A stretch of 36,108 nucleotides of DNA, taken from Rhizopus sp. PT2906 (taxonomy: Eukaryota; Mucoromycota; Mucoromycetes; Mucorales; Rhizopodaceae). Of the stretch, positions 20,358 to 31,448 are shown in pieces. A program made the position numbers and the translations under genes. The stretch lies in assembly GCA_025529335.1 (NCBI GenBank), contig JAMYHX010000446.1:1-36108 (forward strand), written 5' to 3'. Under the pieces are notes generated by a model, which made no database searches, was not told the DNA's origin, and saw nothing but the letters and a program-made list of their open reading frames with translations. Position 1 is the stretch's first letter. Each line of letters opens with the position of its first letter.

Positions 20358-20795
20358 TTAATAATTCCTTGTTCGTGTCGTTTGTCCTCTTGGGTCTGTC
20401 GGCATATTTGTAATATAGTTGAAAGCAAGTACAAGTGCATACGCCAATAGGATAAAAAAGCTGAACCGTACAAACCCATAAAACAGTCTATAAAACCAGC
20501 GAACCGTGGCAAGCACAAAGCAGTACACAGTGTACGTACTGATGAGTAATAATAAAATGGTGACAAAGTTGTACTCAATAAGTGGTAGTTGGGTAAACAG
20601 GTGGTATAGCTGTCTAAAGACTGCAGGTGAATGTGTCAAAATATATCCCAGGCTTGAGCTTGTCACAGAAACGACCTGATCAAATTCAGGTAGTGAAATG
20701 TTGGCTTTACTCAACTGATCTTGACAGAAATTATATGCCTCTGATGCCAAATGAAGTGCTTCTACAGTAACATTCCAAGAGTTTAGTCCGCTCAT
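20358..20795 (-). CDS. Small membrane protein, Apq12-like
   Basis: Single-exon ORF of 145 aa, convergent with CYP51 (97 bp between stops). The N-terminal half is amphipathic and soluble. Two hydrophobic segments follow: FVTILLLLISTYTVYCFVLA and, after a basic/aromatic loop (RWFYRLFYGFVR), FSFFILLAYALVLAF. The tail is polar and Arg-rich (DPRGQTTRTRNY). Size and the two-helix C-terminal layout recall Apq12, the nuclear-envelope/ER protein linked to nuclear-pore assembly and lipid balance. I start at 20795 because the in-frame upstream extension crosses a poly-T run. The family call is a guess from architecture. Confidence 0.45.
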   Translation of the reverse strand: MSGLNSWNVTVEALHLASEAYNFCQDQLSKANISLPEFDQVVSVTSSSLGYILTHSPAVFRQLYHLFTQLPLIEYNFVTILLLLISTYTVYCFVLATVRWFYRLFYGFVRFSFFILLAYALVLAFNYITNMPTDPRGQTTRTRNY

Positions 20796-20859
20796 GGCCG
20801 TGTTTTTTCGTGTCAAAAAGAAAAAAAAAAAAAGAGACAACTTTTTGTGCTGTTATCAT

Positions 20860-21279
20860 TTTTGTGTCGGAGCTTGATGTAAAATGCAATAGTAGACTTA
20901 CACTTGTTGTTACTGCAGTGGTATTAAAAGATTGCTTCTGTTTTGAAAGTATGGCAGATTTAAGTAAATCAGTAAATGTATGCCATTCAATCAAAATGAC
21001 AAAAATGAATTCAAAAATGATGAAGCTAGCAAAAGTCATAAAAGAAAGGGGAGTTCTTATATTTTTGTCGCTAAGCAAACTATAAGAATGAGACAATCCA
21101 TATTGAAAGCTCTTTAAGAATCTTTCTTCAAAAACTGTTACTTTAAAAGTGCATCTTGCAGGATATACAAAGCTTATTGCAACAAATTCTACACATACAA
21201 AATGACTTAAACGATTAATGTACAAGCTCTTCATCTTTTGAGGAGCTGAAAGATCTGAATTGAATAAGGATAAGAACAA
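20860..21279 (-). pseudogene. Unidentified coding fragment upstream of the Apq12-like gene
   Basis: A long open minus-strand frame with protein-like composition: MKSLYINRLSHFVCVEFVAI, FLKSFQYGLSHSYSLLSD, then EWHTFTDLLKSAILSKQKQ and SVSLLLHFTSSSDTK. It runs into the presumed promoter of the Apq12-like gene and overlaps its 5' end, so it is probably a truncated relic. It gives the same unverified impression of a mucoralean repeated hypothetical family as the fragment at 8.2-8.5 kb. Confidence 0.3.
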
Positions 21280-22653
21280 TATTATTTTTAATTAAACAGC
21301 TATGTATTGTCTCGGCTGCTTAAACCGCACAATCCTGTTTTACGGATAGGAAATTTGGATTGCATGCTTGCCCTCTAGTAATATCCTTTCTCTTTTCGCT
21401 ATGTCTTGCTTTCGTGCATATAATGATGCAAACCATGTTTAGCTCAACAATTGCTGCTTTTATTCGCTTTATTCTTTAATTATGTTTGCTTTTTCTTGTT
21501 GCTTTCCTGTCATTATCTGATGATATTAAAGATCCGCTATGTAGCACAGTCTTTTATCAGTTATCCGAGGTGGTTTATGCGACTCGCTTCTTCCCCTGAG
21601 AAAAAAGGAACAAGAAATACTGTTATTTCTTTGCTGTTCAGATTCTTTTTCACGCGTGACCTGCTCATTGATGCTGAATGGACAGTTTTATTAATAAGCA
21701 GCAGAATGCAAAGAAATCCCAAGCACTGAACTATCTCGTTCTTATCACATAATATTTGTTCAGCATTGTATGACTATTCGTCACAGAACTTATTTTGTTT
21801 CTATTTCTTGATTTGTGAATAAAAACGCAATGAATTGATCAACAACATTAAGAAAATTGATGCTTCCATAGTCTCTTTAGCTCAAGGATTACAAAGCTTT
21901 TTTTCATTTGCTGTTTGTGTTTCACTGGTGAAGACAAAGTCAAAATATACCATTTTGGAATACTCGTGAACCAAATTAACTTGAAAACAACACCAACTTT
22001 ATCTTGTTACACCAATGTTCTAGAGTCCTTCCATGTTTACATTTAGAGCAATTGCCATGGAAGCAGTCCCTTTAGCATAATCGAGCTAATACAAGTATTG
22101 TGTAGATGAACATACCTCGCTTGTAATATGAAGAGCTAGAGATTTCAATACTTTTTCTTTTATTGAAGAAATTCTAAAGTTACAAAGTGTTTTAATACCG
22201 CTTGCACATCAGTAAACCTTATTGCCGCGGAGACACACAAAAAGCCATGGGGATTTTCATTTTATTACCATTTATTAATTTATAAATTCTGTGTTACAAA
22301 GGCAATAGGTTACTTTGAAGGTACCAGGGAAACAATTTACCATTTGTCATGACAATGTTAGCTCCAATGGAAAAGCAATGATATTTGTCCTTACTTAGTG
22401 AACAAGAGACATTGTAGCAGCAAATAATGCTATGGAATAATTCTGCTTTTGTGATGCTGCGTAAGACAAATGTAAATGAAAAATTGAAACAGATTGTTGT
22501 GTACGTTGTTTTCGTGTTATTGCAACTCAATAAGCTTTGTTCTCCAGGAGAATTTTGAAATTGTAAAATTTCCGCTTCATGATAAGCAATTAATTTGTCT
22601 TTGGGTGGCAGCCAGTAGTTATCCCATGTGTAGGACGAGACTATTCAAACGAA
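21280..22653. other. Long AT-rich spacer upstream of the polygalacturonase
   Basis: About 1.4 kb. Minor frames (21451-21729 plus, 22294-22530 minus) lack motifs and are mostly low-complexity. Nothing recognisable apart from the promoter elements at its right end. Confidence 0.5.
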
Positions 22654-22660
22654 TATAAAA
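22654..22660 (+). promoter_or_regulatory. TATA box of the polygalacturonase
   Basis: TATAAAA lies 81 bp upstream of the start codon and is followed by a CT/CA-rich leader (ACTCACTCACACTCACACCC). This is the arrangement of a strong, regulated fungal secreted-enzyme promoter. Confidence 0.65.
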
Positions 22661-22740
22661 GGGGTCGATCTTTTGGATCAAGACTTCATTACTCACTCAC
22701 ACTCACACCCACAAATCCTAACACTTATTATACCACCATT

Positions 22741-23930
22741 ATGGTCCAATTACTTTCATTATCCTCTACTATCGCTACCTTCTTGTTGCTATCTCTTGGC
22801 ATCAATGATGTTGCTGCTGCCAAAACATGTGTTGTAGCAAAGACTGGTAATGATGACACTGCTGCTATCCTCAAGGCTTTCAACGACTGTAAAACCGGTG
22901 GCATTGTCTCCTTCCCCAAGGGCAAATCCTACAACTTGAACGGCATGATTGAACTCTCTGGTCTTAAGGATGTCACCATTGACTTCCAAGGTCAAATCGT
23001 TTTGCCTGGTTGGGACAAGAAGTACAAAGGCGGTAACGCTTATATCTCTATTAAGGGTAGCAACATTCACATGTCTGGTGGCGGTACCATTGTTGGTAAT
23101 GGCCAAGGCTGGTAAGTCTGATTTTTAACACTATATAACGCGATATAAACCTAATATATAGGTATGACCGTCAAGACCACACCGCACCTACCGTCATTCG
23201 TTTCGGTGCTACCAACTCTGTCTTTGGCAACTTCAAGATTATCAACGCTCCCCGTGCTCATATGGGAGTCACTGGTTCTAACAATATTGTTCTTGAAAAC
23301 ATTTACCTCAACACTGCTTCCAGCAGCAAGAACCCTCCAAAGAACACTGACGCCTTGGACATCTCTTCTTCCAGCAACATCGTCTTTAGAAATTCCGAAC
23401 TCAACGTAGGTGATGACTGTACTGCTATCAACGGTGGCGTCACCAACGTCACCTTATCCCACATCAAGTGTAATGGTGGTCACGGTTTCAGTGTTGGCTC
23501 TCTTGGTAAGGGTGGCAAACAAGAATCCGTCAAGCTCGTCCGTGTCTTGGACTCTGTCTGCACCAACTGTCAAAACGGTGTCAGAATCAAGACATGGCCC
23601 GGTGGAAAAGGCGTTGTTCAAGATGTAGTCTACAAGAACGTTCAACTCAACAATGTTGAAAACCCTGTTATTGTCACCACCCACTATTGTGACAAGAACC
23701 AAATGTCTTTCTGTACTAAGAACAACGACAGCTCCTTGTCTATCAGCAAGGTCACTTTTGATACCATCACCGGTTCCGTCGCCGGTAAGAAGCCTGCTAT
23801 TAACATTGACTGTTCCAAGAATACCCCCTGCAGTGGCTTCACTCTTTCCAACATCAACATCAAGAGCAACGGCGCCAAGAATGTCTGCAACAACTTGTCT
23901 GGTTCTAACAAAATTTCTTACTGTTCTTAA
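22741..23930 (+). CDS. Secreted polygalacturonase, glycoside hydrolase family 28
   Basis: Hydrolyses alpha-1,4-galacturonan of plant pectin outside the cell. Exons 22741..23111 and 23162..23930 join in phase (W124) across a 50 nt GTAAGT...ATAG intron, giving 379 aa. The signal peptide is MVQLLSLSSTIATFLLLSLG and ends near AAA, before KTCVVAKTGNDD. Seen: right-handed beta-helix repeats (NIVLENIYLN, NIVFRNSELN) and the GH28 active-site blocks NTDALDI (D187), GDDCTAI (D208, D209), GGHGFSVGSLG (H231) and RIK (R265, K267). Cysteines are spaced as in fungal enzymes. Codons favour C-ending pairs (AAC, ACC, GTC, AAG) more than neighbours, which suggests high expression. Endo- or exo-action cannot be settled; the mucoralean family includes both. 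Confidence 0.94.
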
Positions 23931-24157
23931 ACGGCCTCTACATATTTCCCCTTTTTTTTTCAATCATCTTCAATAAAACACTATTTTATAAAAAGCAAAA
24001 AGGTTGCGTATTAATGCATAAACAAACTGAGCAAGATTTATCACCTATAGCAATGTTCTCACTTTTTCCTATCAAGTACATCCACTTTAGTCTTATTCAC
24101 TGAATATACTGAATTGCTCAAAGTAAAAATATGGCGGATATAAAAAATAGAATACGT

Positions 24158-24604
24158 TTAAACAGTAAAAATGTTTGCAAGAGAAAAGAAGAAAAACGAA
24201 GTGTATAATTTCATTGATATAATACATCCATTGATAAGAATGATGTAGGTAGTTATTTTTATTCTTTCACCTGATAATTTCTCTTCCACACTGCGTATTC
24301 TTGCATTGAATTCAGCTTTACGCGTCTTTATCTGCTCTATCCTTTGGTACAAATGGTTGTTATACTCGGTCTCTTGCTGCTGTAATGGTTCAACACGCCT
24401 GTGGATCCATTTCTTTTTCTCTTCCTTGATATTGTTTTGCAAGAGGTAGTCTTTGCTTTCTTTCAAGACGTTTTTCAATTCTTTTTGCAAAAGCTGCACT
24501 CTATCTTGATGTGCCCTTACTTTGCGACGTTTCGGGTTAATTGTGTCAATTGGTGAAGCAGGGTCTTCTTCAAGTGCTCTTGAGTTTTTGTAACGAGTCT
24601 CCAT
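24158..24604 (-). CDS. Hypothetical coiled-coil protein, possibly incomplete
   Basis: Frame starting METRYKNSRALEEDPASPID (ATG at 24604), followed by a basic patch (NPKRRKVRAHQDR) that could be a nuclear localisation signal. A long Glu/Lys/Gln-rich helix follows, with heptad-like spacing (VQLLQKELKNVLKESKDYLL, NNHLYQRIEQIKTRKAEFNA) ending near SVEEKLSG. The final 30 residues are hydrophobic and unlike the rest. A donor-like GTGAAA lies after KLS, so the last part may be intron read-through and a further exon may exist. Family unknown. Confidence 0.45.
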   Translation of the reverse strand: METRYKNSRALEEDPASPIDTINPKRRKVRAHQDRVQLLQKELKNVLKESKDYLLQNNIKEEKKKWIHRRVEPLQQQETEYNNHLYQRIEQIKTRKAEFNARIRSVEEKLSGERIKITTYIILINGCIISMKLYTSFFFFSLANIFTV

Positions 24605-25003
24605 TTGATGCTCATACAATAGGAATAATCTTTAGCCTATCTTCTGGTGCATGTAGTGTTGGCCAAAAAAAAAAGTCTCAAAATGAACTTTCAATCAACC
24701 TCGTCGACCTTGTAAGTGATAGTTTAGGTCAATACTACATGCATCAGAAAATGAATCAGGAAATAGTTAAATAATGTAAATATGAGCTTATCAAAAGCAG
24801 TCTTTGCTGATCGAACTGACAACATAAAATTAGAATAAAAAAGTTTCTTTTGTATCTCTTTTTCTTCCTGAAAAGAAACAAACACATTGAATAATTTTGT
24901 TGGAAGGCATCATAGGTAATGTGTAGAGGTATCTCCTGTAGAATTAATCTAACTTCTGGTACATGTCATGCTAATTCATTTTTTTGTGATATTTTTCGTG
25001 CAT

Positions 25004-26160
25004 ACAGCGTTTCGCATTTTTTATTTTTCAGTCTAAAATGAGCATTGTCTCTCTTGAGGAAGCATGCTGCATTTTCTATTGCAAAAAATTCAACGAAGAG
25101 AATGTTAAAATCTGTGCTGAAAGAATAGCAAAGATGGAGGAAGTTGAAATTTGTTACAGAAGCAATCCAAATGAACGAGGAATTGTTTGTGAAGCGCGAA
25201 TATTTGGTGCTCCAAATCTATACAACCTGTACAAATCAAGAGAAGAAATACAAAAAAAAACGAAGAAATTGAAGATAATAAAAATGAAAAGAGAGATATC
25301 TTGTTTTGTAAATAAAAATATATGAGAGAAATGAAATCGCTGTTGATAACATTAAAATATAGACAATGACGCGTAAATTGTAGATTTTATAAACTATGCA
25401 TACCGACCAAAAATAGAATCTTCACCAGACTCTCAATACAAGTTGAACTATGTTTATGATAAAGAAATTTTAGGAGTTGTTTGGACGCTTACAAGTAAAT
25501 TTGACAAAACTATACCTTTGGCATTCAGTCAATGGTTGAACAAGCAAAAGGTTGATTTCTTATCAGACGAGCCAGAACGAAAAATTGTAAAAGGACATGC
25601 ATGAAAATAAGAAAACGCTGTTTCAATATTTGGACAAGGCCAATTATGGTAAAGCTCGCAAATGACATTGCAAGATAAACAAAATAAATTAACTCCAGTT
25701 TTGTAGTTGACCTTGCAAAAAATATCATAAACACAACACCAAGACACCATACGTACATAAGTCAATTAAAGAAAGATGGATATATTATTGTTGGCTATTG
25801 TAGAAAGTCAAAAACATCAAGTGGCAATAGAGTGACTCTGTTGCAAAGAATGGTGAAAGTTTTACGCTAAAGATCACTTGTAGAAAAAAGTGGTTGTGTC
25901 CCCCTTTCAGCAACGTGAAACAAGGTTTTCATAAACGAGATTTAAATGATACAGATACTTTATTATCAGAATTATCAGAAGTTAATGGAAACACACAGGG
26001 TAAAAAACTAAATAGTAACATGATCAATTAAATTTTGAAAAAGCAATTATTCTTTAGACTTCTTAACTTTTATTCAAGACAATGATAAAGTTTGTGTGGT
26101 GGCATTAGATTATACAGGATTCACCACCAATATGAGTGATTTCAAAAATATTTTAAATCA
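25004..26160 (+). mobile_element. Decayed DNA-transposon-like element with left TIR
   Basis: The left end is ACAGCGTTTCGCA (25004-25016), 12 of 13 bases as in the inverted repeat at 13100. An ATG 22 bp later (25038) opens a 95-codon frame: MSIVSLEEACCIFYCKKFNE, ICYRSNPNERGIVCEARIF. Downstream, protein-like pieces follow in changing frames: YVYDKEILGVVWTLTSKFDK and FSQWLNKQKVDFLSDEPERK (about 25440-25603), ITCRKKWLCPPFSNVKQGF (about 25870-25930), and DKVCVVALDYTGFTTNMSDF (about 26080-26150). Stops and frame changes between them show decay. No right TIR was found. A MULE-type transposase is one possibility, but no catalytic motif is clear. Confidence 0.4.
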
Positions 26161-26664
26161 ACACTCAATAAATAAAGATTGTTGAGGATATCGAACTTCA
26201 GGGAAAAGAAACACGAATAAAACCGCTCTTTGAGAAAATATTGATTTTTCTTTATTGATCGCCCTTTGGCATACATCTTTGACTTGAAAAGACAAAAAAG
26301 AGGAGAGTTGGAACTGGCTGCATAACCTTTGTTGTTGTTAGGAAATGCGCCCCTTTTCCTAATTTTCTATTGAAGATCCAATAGGCGACTTGGTTTGTTA
26401 AGAGCAAAGGACATCTTAAAGTTTGTAATCATCAACTAACAAAGGAAAATAATCAATAGAAAGGCAATGGAGGCAAAACAGTTAAGTATCAAGCTCGATT
26501 GTGTCAATGTGAAATATCTGGTGAATAAGAAAGGGGCTACTTTGTTCATTTTCATAGTGAATTACTTTATTTGTGTCAAGTCGATAAAACAGGTATAAAA
26601 AACGTCTATACAGAGAGCCACAGTGGATGTATATGCAAGTCTTTTTTTATTCATCTTTACCAAT
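26161..26664. other. Spacer downstream of CTNNBL1
   Basis: About 500 bp between the decayed element and the CTNNBL1 stop. No coding potential or repeat was recognised; it may include further eroded transposon sequence. Confidence 0.45.
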
Positions 26665-28842
26665 TCACTCTGTTTCTTTTGTTTCTGTAACAGCATTGAC
26701 ACCTTTAGCCATATTACGTAAATGAATAAAATCGGCCATAAGCGCTGTTTCTTCTTCAATAATCTTAAATACACTGAGCATATCCTGTCCGTTACGTTTC
26801 AACAGCATTTGAGCCTTTTCACGAACACCTTCTGATTCCTCGCTCAAGGCTGCAATGAGTAAACAAACACGCTGAAGGGTAAATAAGCCAGCATCTAAAC
26901 GTCTAATATAGAAATCGGCTTCAAATTCTTCATAATCTTCTTCACTTAGTGTCTTTTTAGCATTTTCGAGGTCTTCTCTGACTTGATTGTCTCTCTTTTC
27001 ATACTGATCTTTCATTTCGATCAGACGGTCTACTTTTTCGTAATCATCTTCAGTGAATTTCAACACGACTCGCATTCTTTGCACATCGCCATGTGCTAAG
27101 TTTCGCAGTAGTGATAAAATGATACAAGCGATATGTTCTTCATCTTCTGATTCGCTAAAAGCACTATGGTGAGTCTTCTTTAGCTTTTTATTTCCCTATA
27201 CAAAAGAATAGGTTATTGTCTTTTTAATTCTCATCTTATCTTTAGTATAAGTCTAACCTTGCCCATGAACAGAGGAAACAGATACTTCAATCCTGAGACC
27301 TCGACAAATCGCATACATCTTTCTCGACCATTTTCACCACTGAGTGCATAATTAAGAACCTTGACTGCACGAATGCGAGACAGTGTTTTTTCTCTAAATA
27401 CAGGATGAATCATTAGAATTGCGTACATATACTGTATATATATGTTTGTACATTACTTTAACATGATGACCATGAGCTCAATGCCTTCAGAATCCAAGAA
27501 TCGATTCTTGTTTTCTGGTTCGTTCAAGAGCGAGCATAGTGAATTGAAAAAGTTTTCTACCATCTCTGACTCATCTTCAGAAGAGGCATCTTTTTTCCTA
27601 TAAGTCTATATTGAAGCAAGATTGAACATCCTCATTCGATAAATCATCAAAAAAAGGTCTTACCGAAAGAGCTCTTAGAAGGATATCAACGCCATCCAAT
27701 TCACCGACTTTCAGACGAATATCTTTATACACGTGAGTTTTTTTTTTCTTGTGTTTATAGAAATCGTACCTCTGCTATCTTGTAAAAGAATTGACAGTAT
27801 TTCACTAGCATAAGCTATATTGGCATCAAAGCTCTTGTTTTGGATTCTGTTCAGTAGCCAAGTCAACGCTTCTGTCTTTAATGCAATATTTTCTGCATAT
27901 TTTGGATCTAAAGACACGATACTTTCGAAGATGCCCAATACCTTGAACACGCCCTGTCTATCTGCCTCTTCCTTCTCGTCTAATCGATTCAAGTTTTGTA
28001 CGAGCAATTGAAGCAATTCGTTTTCCAACTATGTACAAACGTTAAATCTTATACTACTGTTTTGTTTTCTTTTTTACCATAGCTTCAACTAGGGCTTTAA
28101 TCGCATTTTGAACCTGTTCTGATCGTTCCAATTGGTCCTCTGTTGTTCCTACATCCTCATCAATCAACTCGTTAATCACGTCAATCGTATCAATCGCAAT
28201 ATCCGTATTGTCGTGACTAAGTAACGACAGAAGCGAAGTGACGGTGCCAAGTTGAATCAACTCTGTGTACAGTTCAGGAGCTTCAGTCAATGCCAACAAG
28301 TTTTTGATTTCCTCGTCCAAGTCAGCTTCTGATTCCATAAACTTTTCAGGCTGATCAGCATATCGAACGCGCATTTCCTGATTTTTGTTGATGGCTTTTT
28401 CAAATTTCAAAATCATCTTTTTCACTGTACTGGCATCCAGTGTCACTGCCTATTAGAAGAATGAGAATATGTTTGTATATATTTGCTATTTTGTGTTGTC
28501 ATGGCTACCTCTTCGGCGTCGTACTGGTCAACGAGATCCAAGATATCGTGCTGCTCACTGGTCAAACCACCACCAAAGAAACGACCCCCTTCTTCGTCGT
28601 CCTGGTCAAAGACTTGTTCTTCTTCTTCTTGTTGTTGCTCTACTTCCATGTGTTGTCGTTTCTGTGAGGGCTCAGCCATTTCCGAACTATCTTTGTATTT
28701 ATCAAAGAAGTCTACAGAAGGTGTCTCTGGCATTTTTCGTTTGTTACGACCGGCTGGAATAGCTGGAATCTATATTGAATTGATTAGTTTTTGATGAATG
28801 TGTGGTTCTTTTACACACCTTGAAGATATCGTCAATATTCAT
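26665..28842 (-). CDS. CTNNBL1: Beta-catenin-like protein 1 (CTNNBL1), Prp19-complex-associated
   Basis: Armadillo-repeat protein bound to the Prp19/CDC5L spliceosomal complex; nuclear. Eight exons: 28842..28819, 28769..28509, 28449..28078, 28028..27770, 27722..27664, 27605..27457, 27393..27258 and 27195..26665, all in phase, giving 596 aa (human 563). Seen: an acidic and Gln-rich N-terminus with a basic patch (AGRNKRK); then the conserved core STVKKMILKFEKAINKNQEM, QPEKFMESEADLDEEI, LLSLLSHDNTDIAIDTIDVI, LLVQNLNRLDEKEEAD, FDANIAYASEILSILLQD, NKNRFLDSEGIELMVIML, GLKYLFPLFMGK and FYIRRLDAGLFTLQ. The order and spacing follow human CTNNBL1 throughout. The first exon codes eight residues. Diverges from CWC21. 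Confidence 0.95.
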
Positions 28843-28870
28843 TATATGTATTGATTATGTGTCTATAAGG

Positions 28871-28909
<39 letters not shown>

Positions 28910-29018
28910 AAAGGTCCACTATTGAGTTCTGAGTTTTTTAAGAGACTTTCTCTTTTTTTTTTTTTCTCTTCTTTTTCTCTTCTTTTTTTTTTTTTTCCTC
29001 CCATTTAATCAATATAAA
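28843..29018. promoter_or_regulatory. Bidirectional promoter with a 37 bp poly(dA) tract
   Basis: Only 176 bp lie between the divergent ATGs of CTNNBL1 and CWC21. The plus strand carries A37 (28871-28907) and then T/C-rich tracts (about 28946-29000). Long poly(dA:dT) runs exclude nucleosomes and are common in constitutive fungal promoters, so this is likely a shared promoter for both genes. Confidence 0.65.
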
Positions 29019-29597
29019 ATGTACAACGGCATTGGATTGACAACACCTAGAGGATCTGGTATGTGTGTGTGTGTTTATATATAATAATAGTATAATCAAC
29101 AATACTATTCATTTAGGCACAAACGGATATGTCACAAGAAATTTATCATTTGTTAAACCACCTCCACAGCGAAAAGACGAACCCAAGGAAGAATCAGGAC
29201 CCAAATTGAAAAAGGCGAATGCAGCTATTCTCGAACATAACCGAAAGAGACAAGTAGAAGTCAAATGCATGGAATTACGCATCAAGCTTGAAGACGAAGG
29301 GTAATTGTTCAATATGCATCTAGACAAGTGTCTCATTTTATTATAGAGTGGATGACGAAGAGATTGAAACAAGAGTTGAAGAATTAAGAGAAAAACTGCT
29401 GCAGGAGTCACAGCCTATTGACGCTAAAAAGTAAGGACTCTTTGTGTGTGTGTGTGTATGCTGTTATTTATGCAATCTATAGATTAAAAGAACATGACGT
29501 TCATGAATTAGCCGCAGCCAAAGAAAAAGAATTAGAAAAGATGAGACGAGCACTTAGGATCAAGGAAGATCGTGCAGACGGCGCAGCATTTCGTTAA
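29019..29597 (+). CDS. CWC21: CWC21-like splicing factor (cwf21 domain)
   Basis: Small spliceosomal protein related to yeast Cwc21 and the N-terminus of human SRRM2; binds Prp8 and Snu114 near the catalytic centre. Exons 29019..29058, 29117..29300, 29347..29430 and 29483..29597 join in phase to 140 aa. Seen: the invariant start MYNGIGLTTPRGSGTNGYV, NLSFVKPPP, then the cwf21 helix region ILEHNRKRQVEVKCMELRIK, LEDEGVDDEEIETRVEELR, and a charged tail, HDVHELAAAKEKELEKMRRA. The first exon ends with the typical split after PRGSG. Divergent from CTNNBL1, another splicing protein. Confidence 0.95.
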
Positions 29598-29691
29598 AGA
29601 ATAAACTCTTCTTCTTAAGAATACTTTGCACTCAGATGATCTTTATGTATATTGATATCAAAAAACGGGGGGAATGGTTTATTAAGATGCT

Positions 29692-31212
29692 TTAAACATG
29701 TAAATCCTGTAGTTTTTCATGCAACTCAGCCTGTTGCTGAGATAAGGAACGTGAATGACGCTTGAACTTGCTGACAGCTTTCATCTATAAATAAAAAAGA
29801 GTCAAGAAACGCACTTGTCAAAAAAGAAAGAAACTTACCACTACATATAAGCTAGCAATACTCTTGATCGCATTCTTCATTTCTTCATCTGTGACATCAG
29901 ATACAATGTTGCAGTTGTCTTCTTCAGATATCATAGTTTCTGTGCCATTGTTAGTTACCCAAGGATGGTTCTAATGAGAGGAAATATACATAAGAATAAG
30001 AATAAAAGTATTATAAAAAGCACATACACGAAGTTCTTTCATAGTAATACGCGTTTCTGGATTTCTATCAAGGATTCTCTCAAACAGATCACGCAAATTG
30101 GCATCTATATCATCTCCATGCTCAATTCTAATTGAATGTTAATTTTGAATAATAAACAAACAGAAACGACTTACGGCGCTTCCTTGATTTGTTCATAGAG
30201 TTCCATGATATTACTGCTCATGAATGGTGTTTTACCATAGATCAAGCAGTAAAGCGTGACACCCATGGACCAGATATCCGCTGCCTTTCCAGACACTTCA
30301 CCATGACGAGCCACACAGAGCTCAGGTGCCATGAATGCTGGACTGCCTGCTGATTTCTTCAACCTGTCATTGCCCTTGACAAACATTTCAGAAACACCGA
30401 AATCAACAATTTTGAGCACATCATCTTTGGAGATGAGCAAGTTGTCTGGTTTGATATCACGATGAACAATTTCATTTGCGTGCACTATAGAATAATGATC
30501 AATATCAACTTATAATAAAGAAACGTTTACAACTTACAGTATTCGATACCCAGCATCATCTCTTTAAAGTAGCGTCTGGCCATATCAACTGAATAGGGCG
30601 TGGCCACTTGATCAGCCTCAATATTCATAAGAACACCCTTATGCATCATTTCAAACACTATACGAGCATGCAAAGTCAGAAAAAAAAAGACGAAAGATCA
30701 AGAGCAAAGAGGAATACCTAACCCATATAAAGTGAGTCACCCGAAGGGTCATCCAAGACCTCAAACAGACGAACAACGTGAGGGTGATCTAGTTTCTTCA
30801 AGATGGCAATTTCACCACGAACAAGATCCAGAGGATTCTCGGTTCCCTTGACTACCTGTTGACGATTGACGCCTAAACCGGCTAAACGTCGGCGAGGCCC
30901 TGAACGACGAAACTGGTCCATTTGTTCCTTTTTTCGTAACCGTGATTTGCTAAACTCTTTGATAGCCTAAAAGAAGATATATCAATTTTTGGTCGATGGT
31001 AGAATTATAAAATAGTTTACATATTCTTTTTTAGTTATTTCATCAATGCCTAAATGAACTGTACCAAAGGCACCTCGACCGATTTCCTTCTTGAGTAAGT
31101 AATTGTTGATCTTGCGAAGACCTTCTTCAGTTTCTGATGTGGTTGCACCCAATGTCTCAACCACAATATGACTCTTTCGCTTTGATGTGCTAGGCGAAGG
31201 TGAATTAGACAT
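29692..31212 (-). CDS. CaMKK-type serine/threonine kinase (Ssp1/Sak1 group)
   Basis: Upstream kinase of the calmodulin-kinase-kinase family, which in fungi activates AMPK/Snf1 and CaMKs. Exons 31212..31021, 30966..30723, 30657..30538, 30484..30175, 30127..30028, 29970..29839 and 29784..29692 join in phase to 396 aa. Seen: P-loop IGRGAFGTV (45-52), AIKEF with K67, then an Arg/Pro-type insert (RRSGPRRRLAGLG) characteristic of CaMKKs, LVRGEIAILKKLDHPHVVRL, HRDIKPDNLL, DFGVSEMF, AGSPAFMAPELC and WSMGVTLYCLIYGKTPF. A short tail (about 75 residues) follows the kinase domain and ends in a small coiled segment (SLSQQQAELHEKL). It is much shorter than S. pombe Ssp1, so large regulatory tails are absent. 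Confidence 0.9.
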
Positions 31213-31448
31213 TTAAAAAGAAAGCAATAATATAAAAACGGGTGAGCCACACTTTTATAAAGATCAAGCCACCTTTTGCCAAGAAAAATGGCTCCTATTA
31301 TCCACAAGTAAAACTCAGCTTAAAATTGAATGTTTTATCTTTAGTTCATAAAAAAAGGGGGAGAAAGATATATAATAAAGGAATGCCGTTTGTTTGTGTG
31401 TTTGTGTGTGTGTATGCGTGTTTGTTCCATAAAAAATATTATTATTGC

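Noticed and set aside
23454..23963. 169-codon antisense ORF across the polygalacturonase
   Set aside because: Antisense shadow of a codon-biased GH28 gene; the plus frame has all active-site motifs.
28871..28907. A37 run read as the poly(A) tail of a retrogene
   Set aside because: It lies between two divergent intron-containing genes with no intronless copy or target duplication beside it; a promoter poly(dA:dT) tract explains it better.
31390..31430. GT-rich run as telomere-like or Z-DNA repeat
   Set aside because: Imperfect (GT)n within a plain spacer downstream of the Cut8-like stop; ordinary microsatellite.
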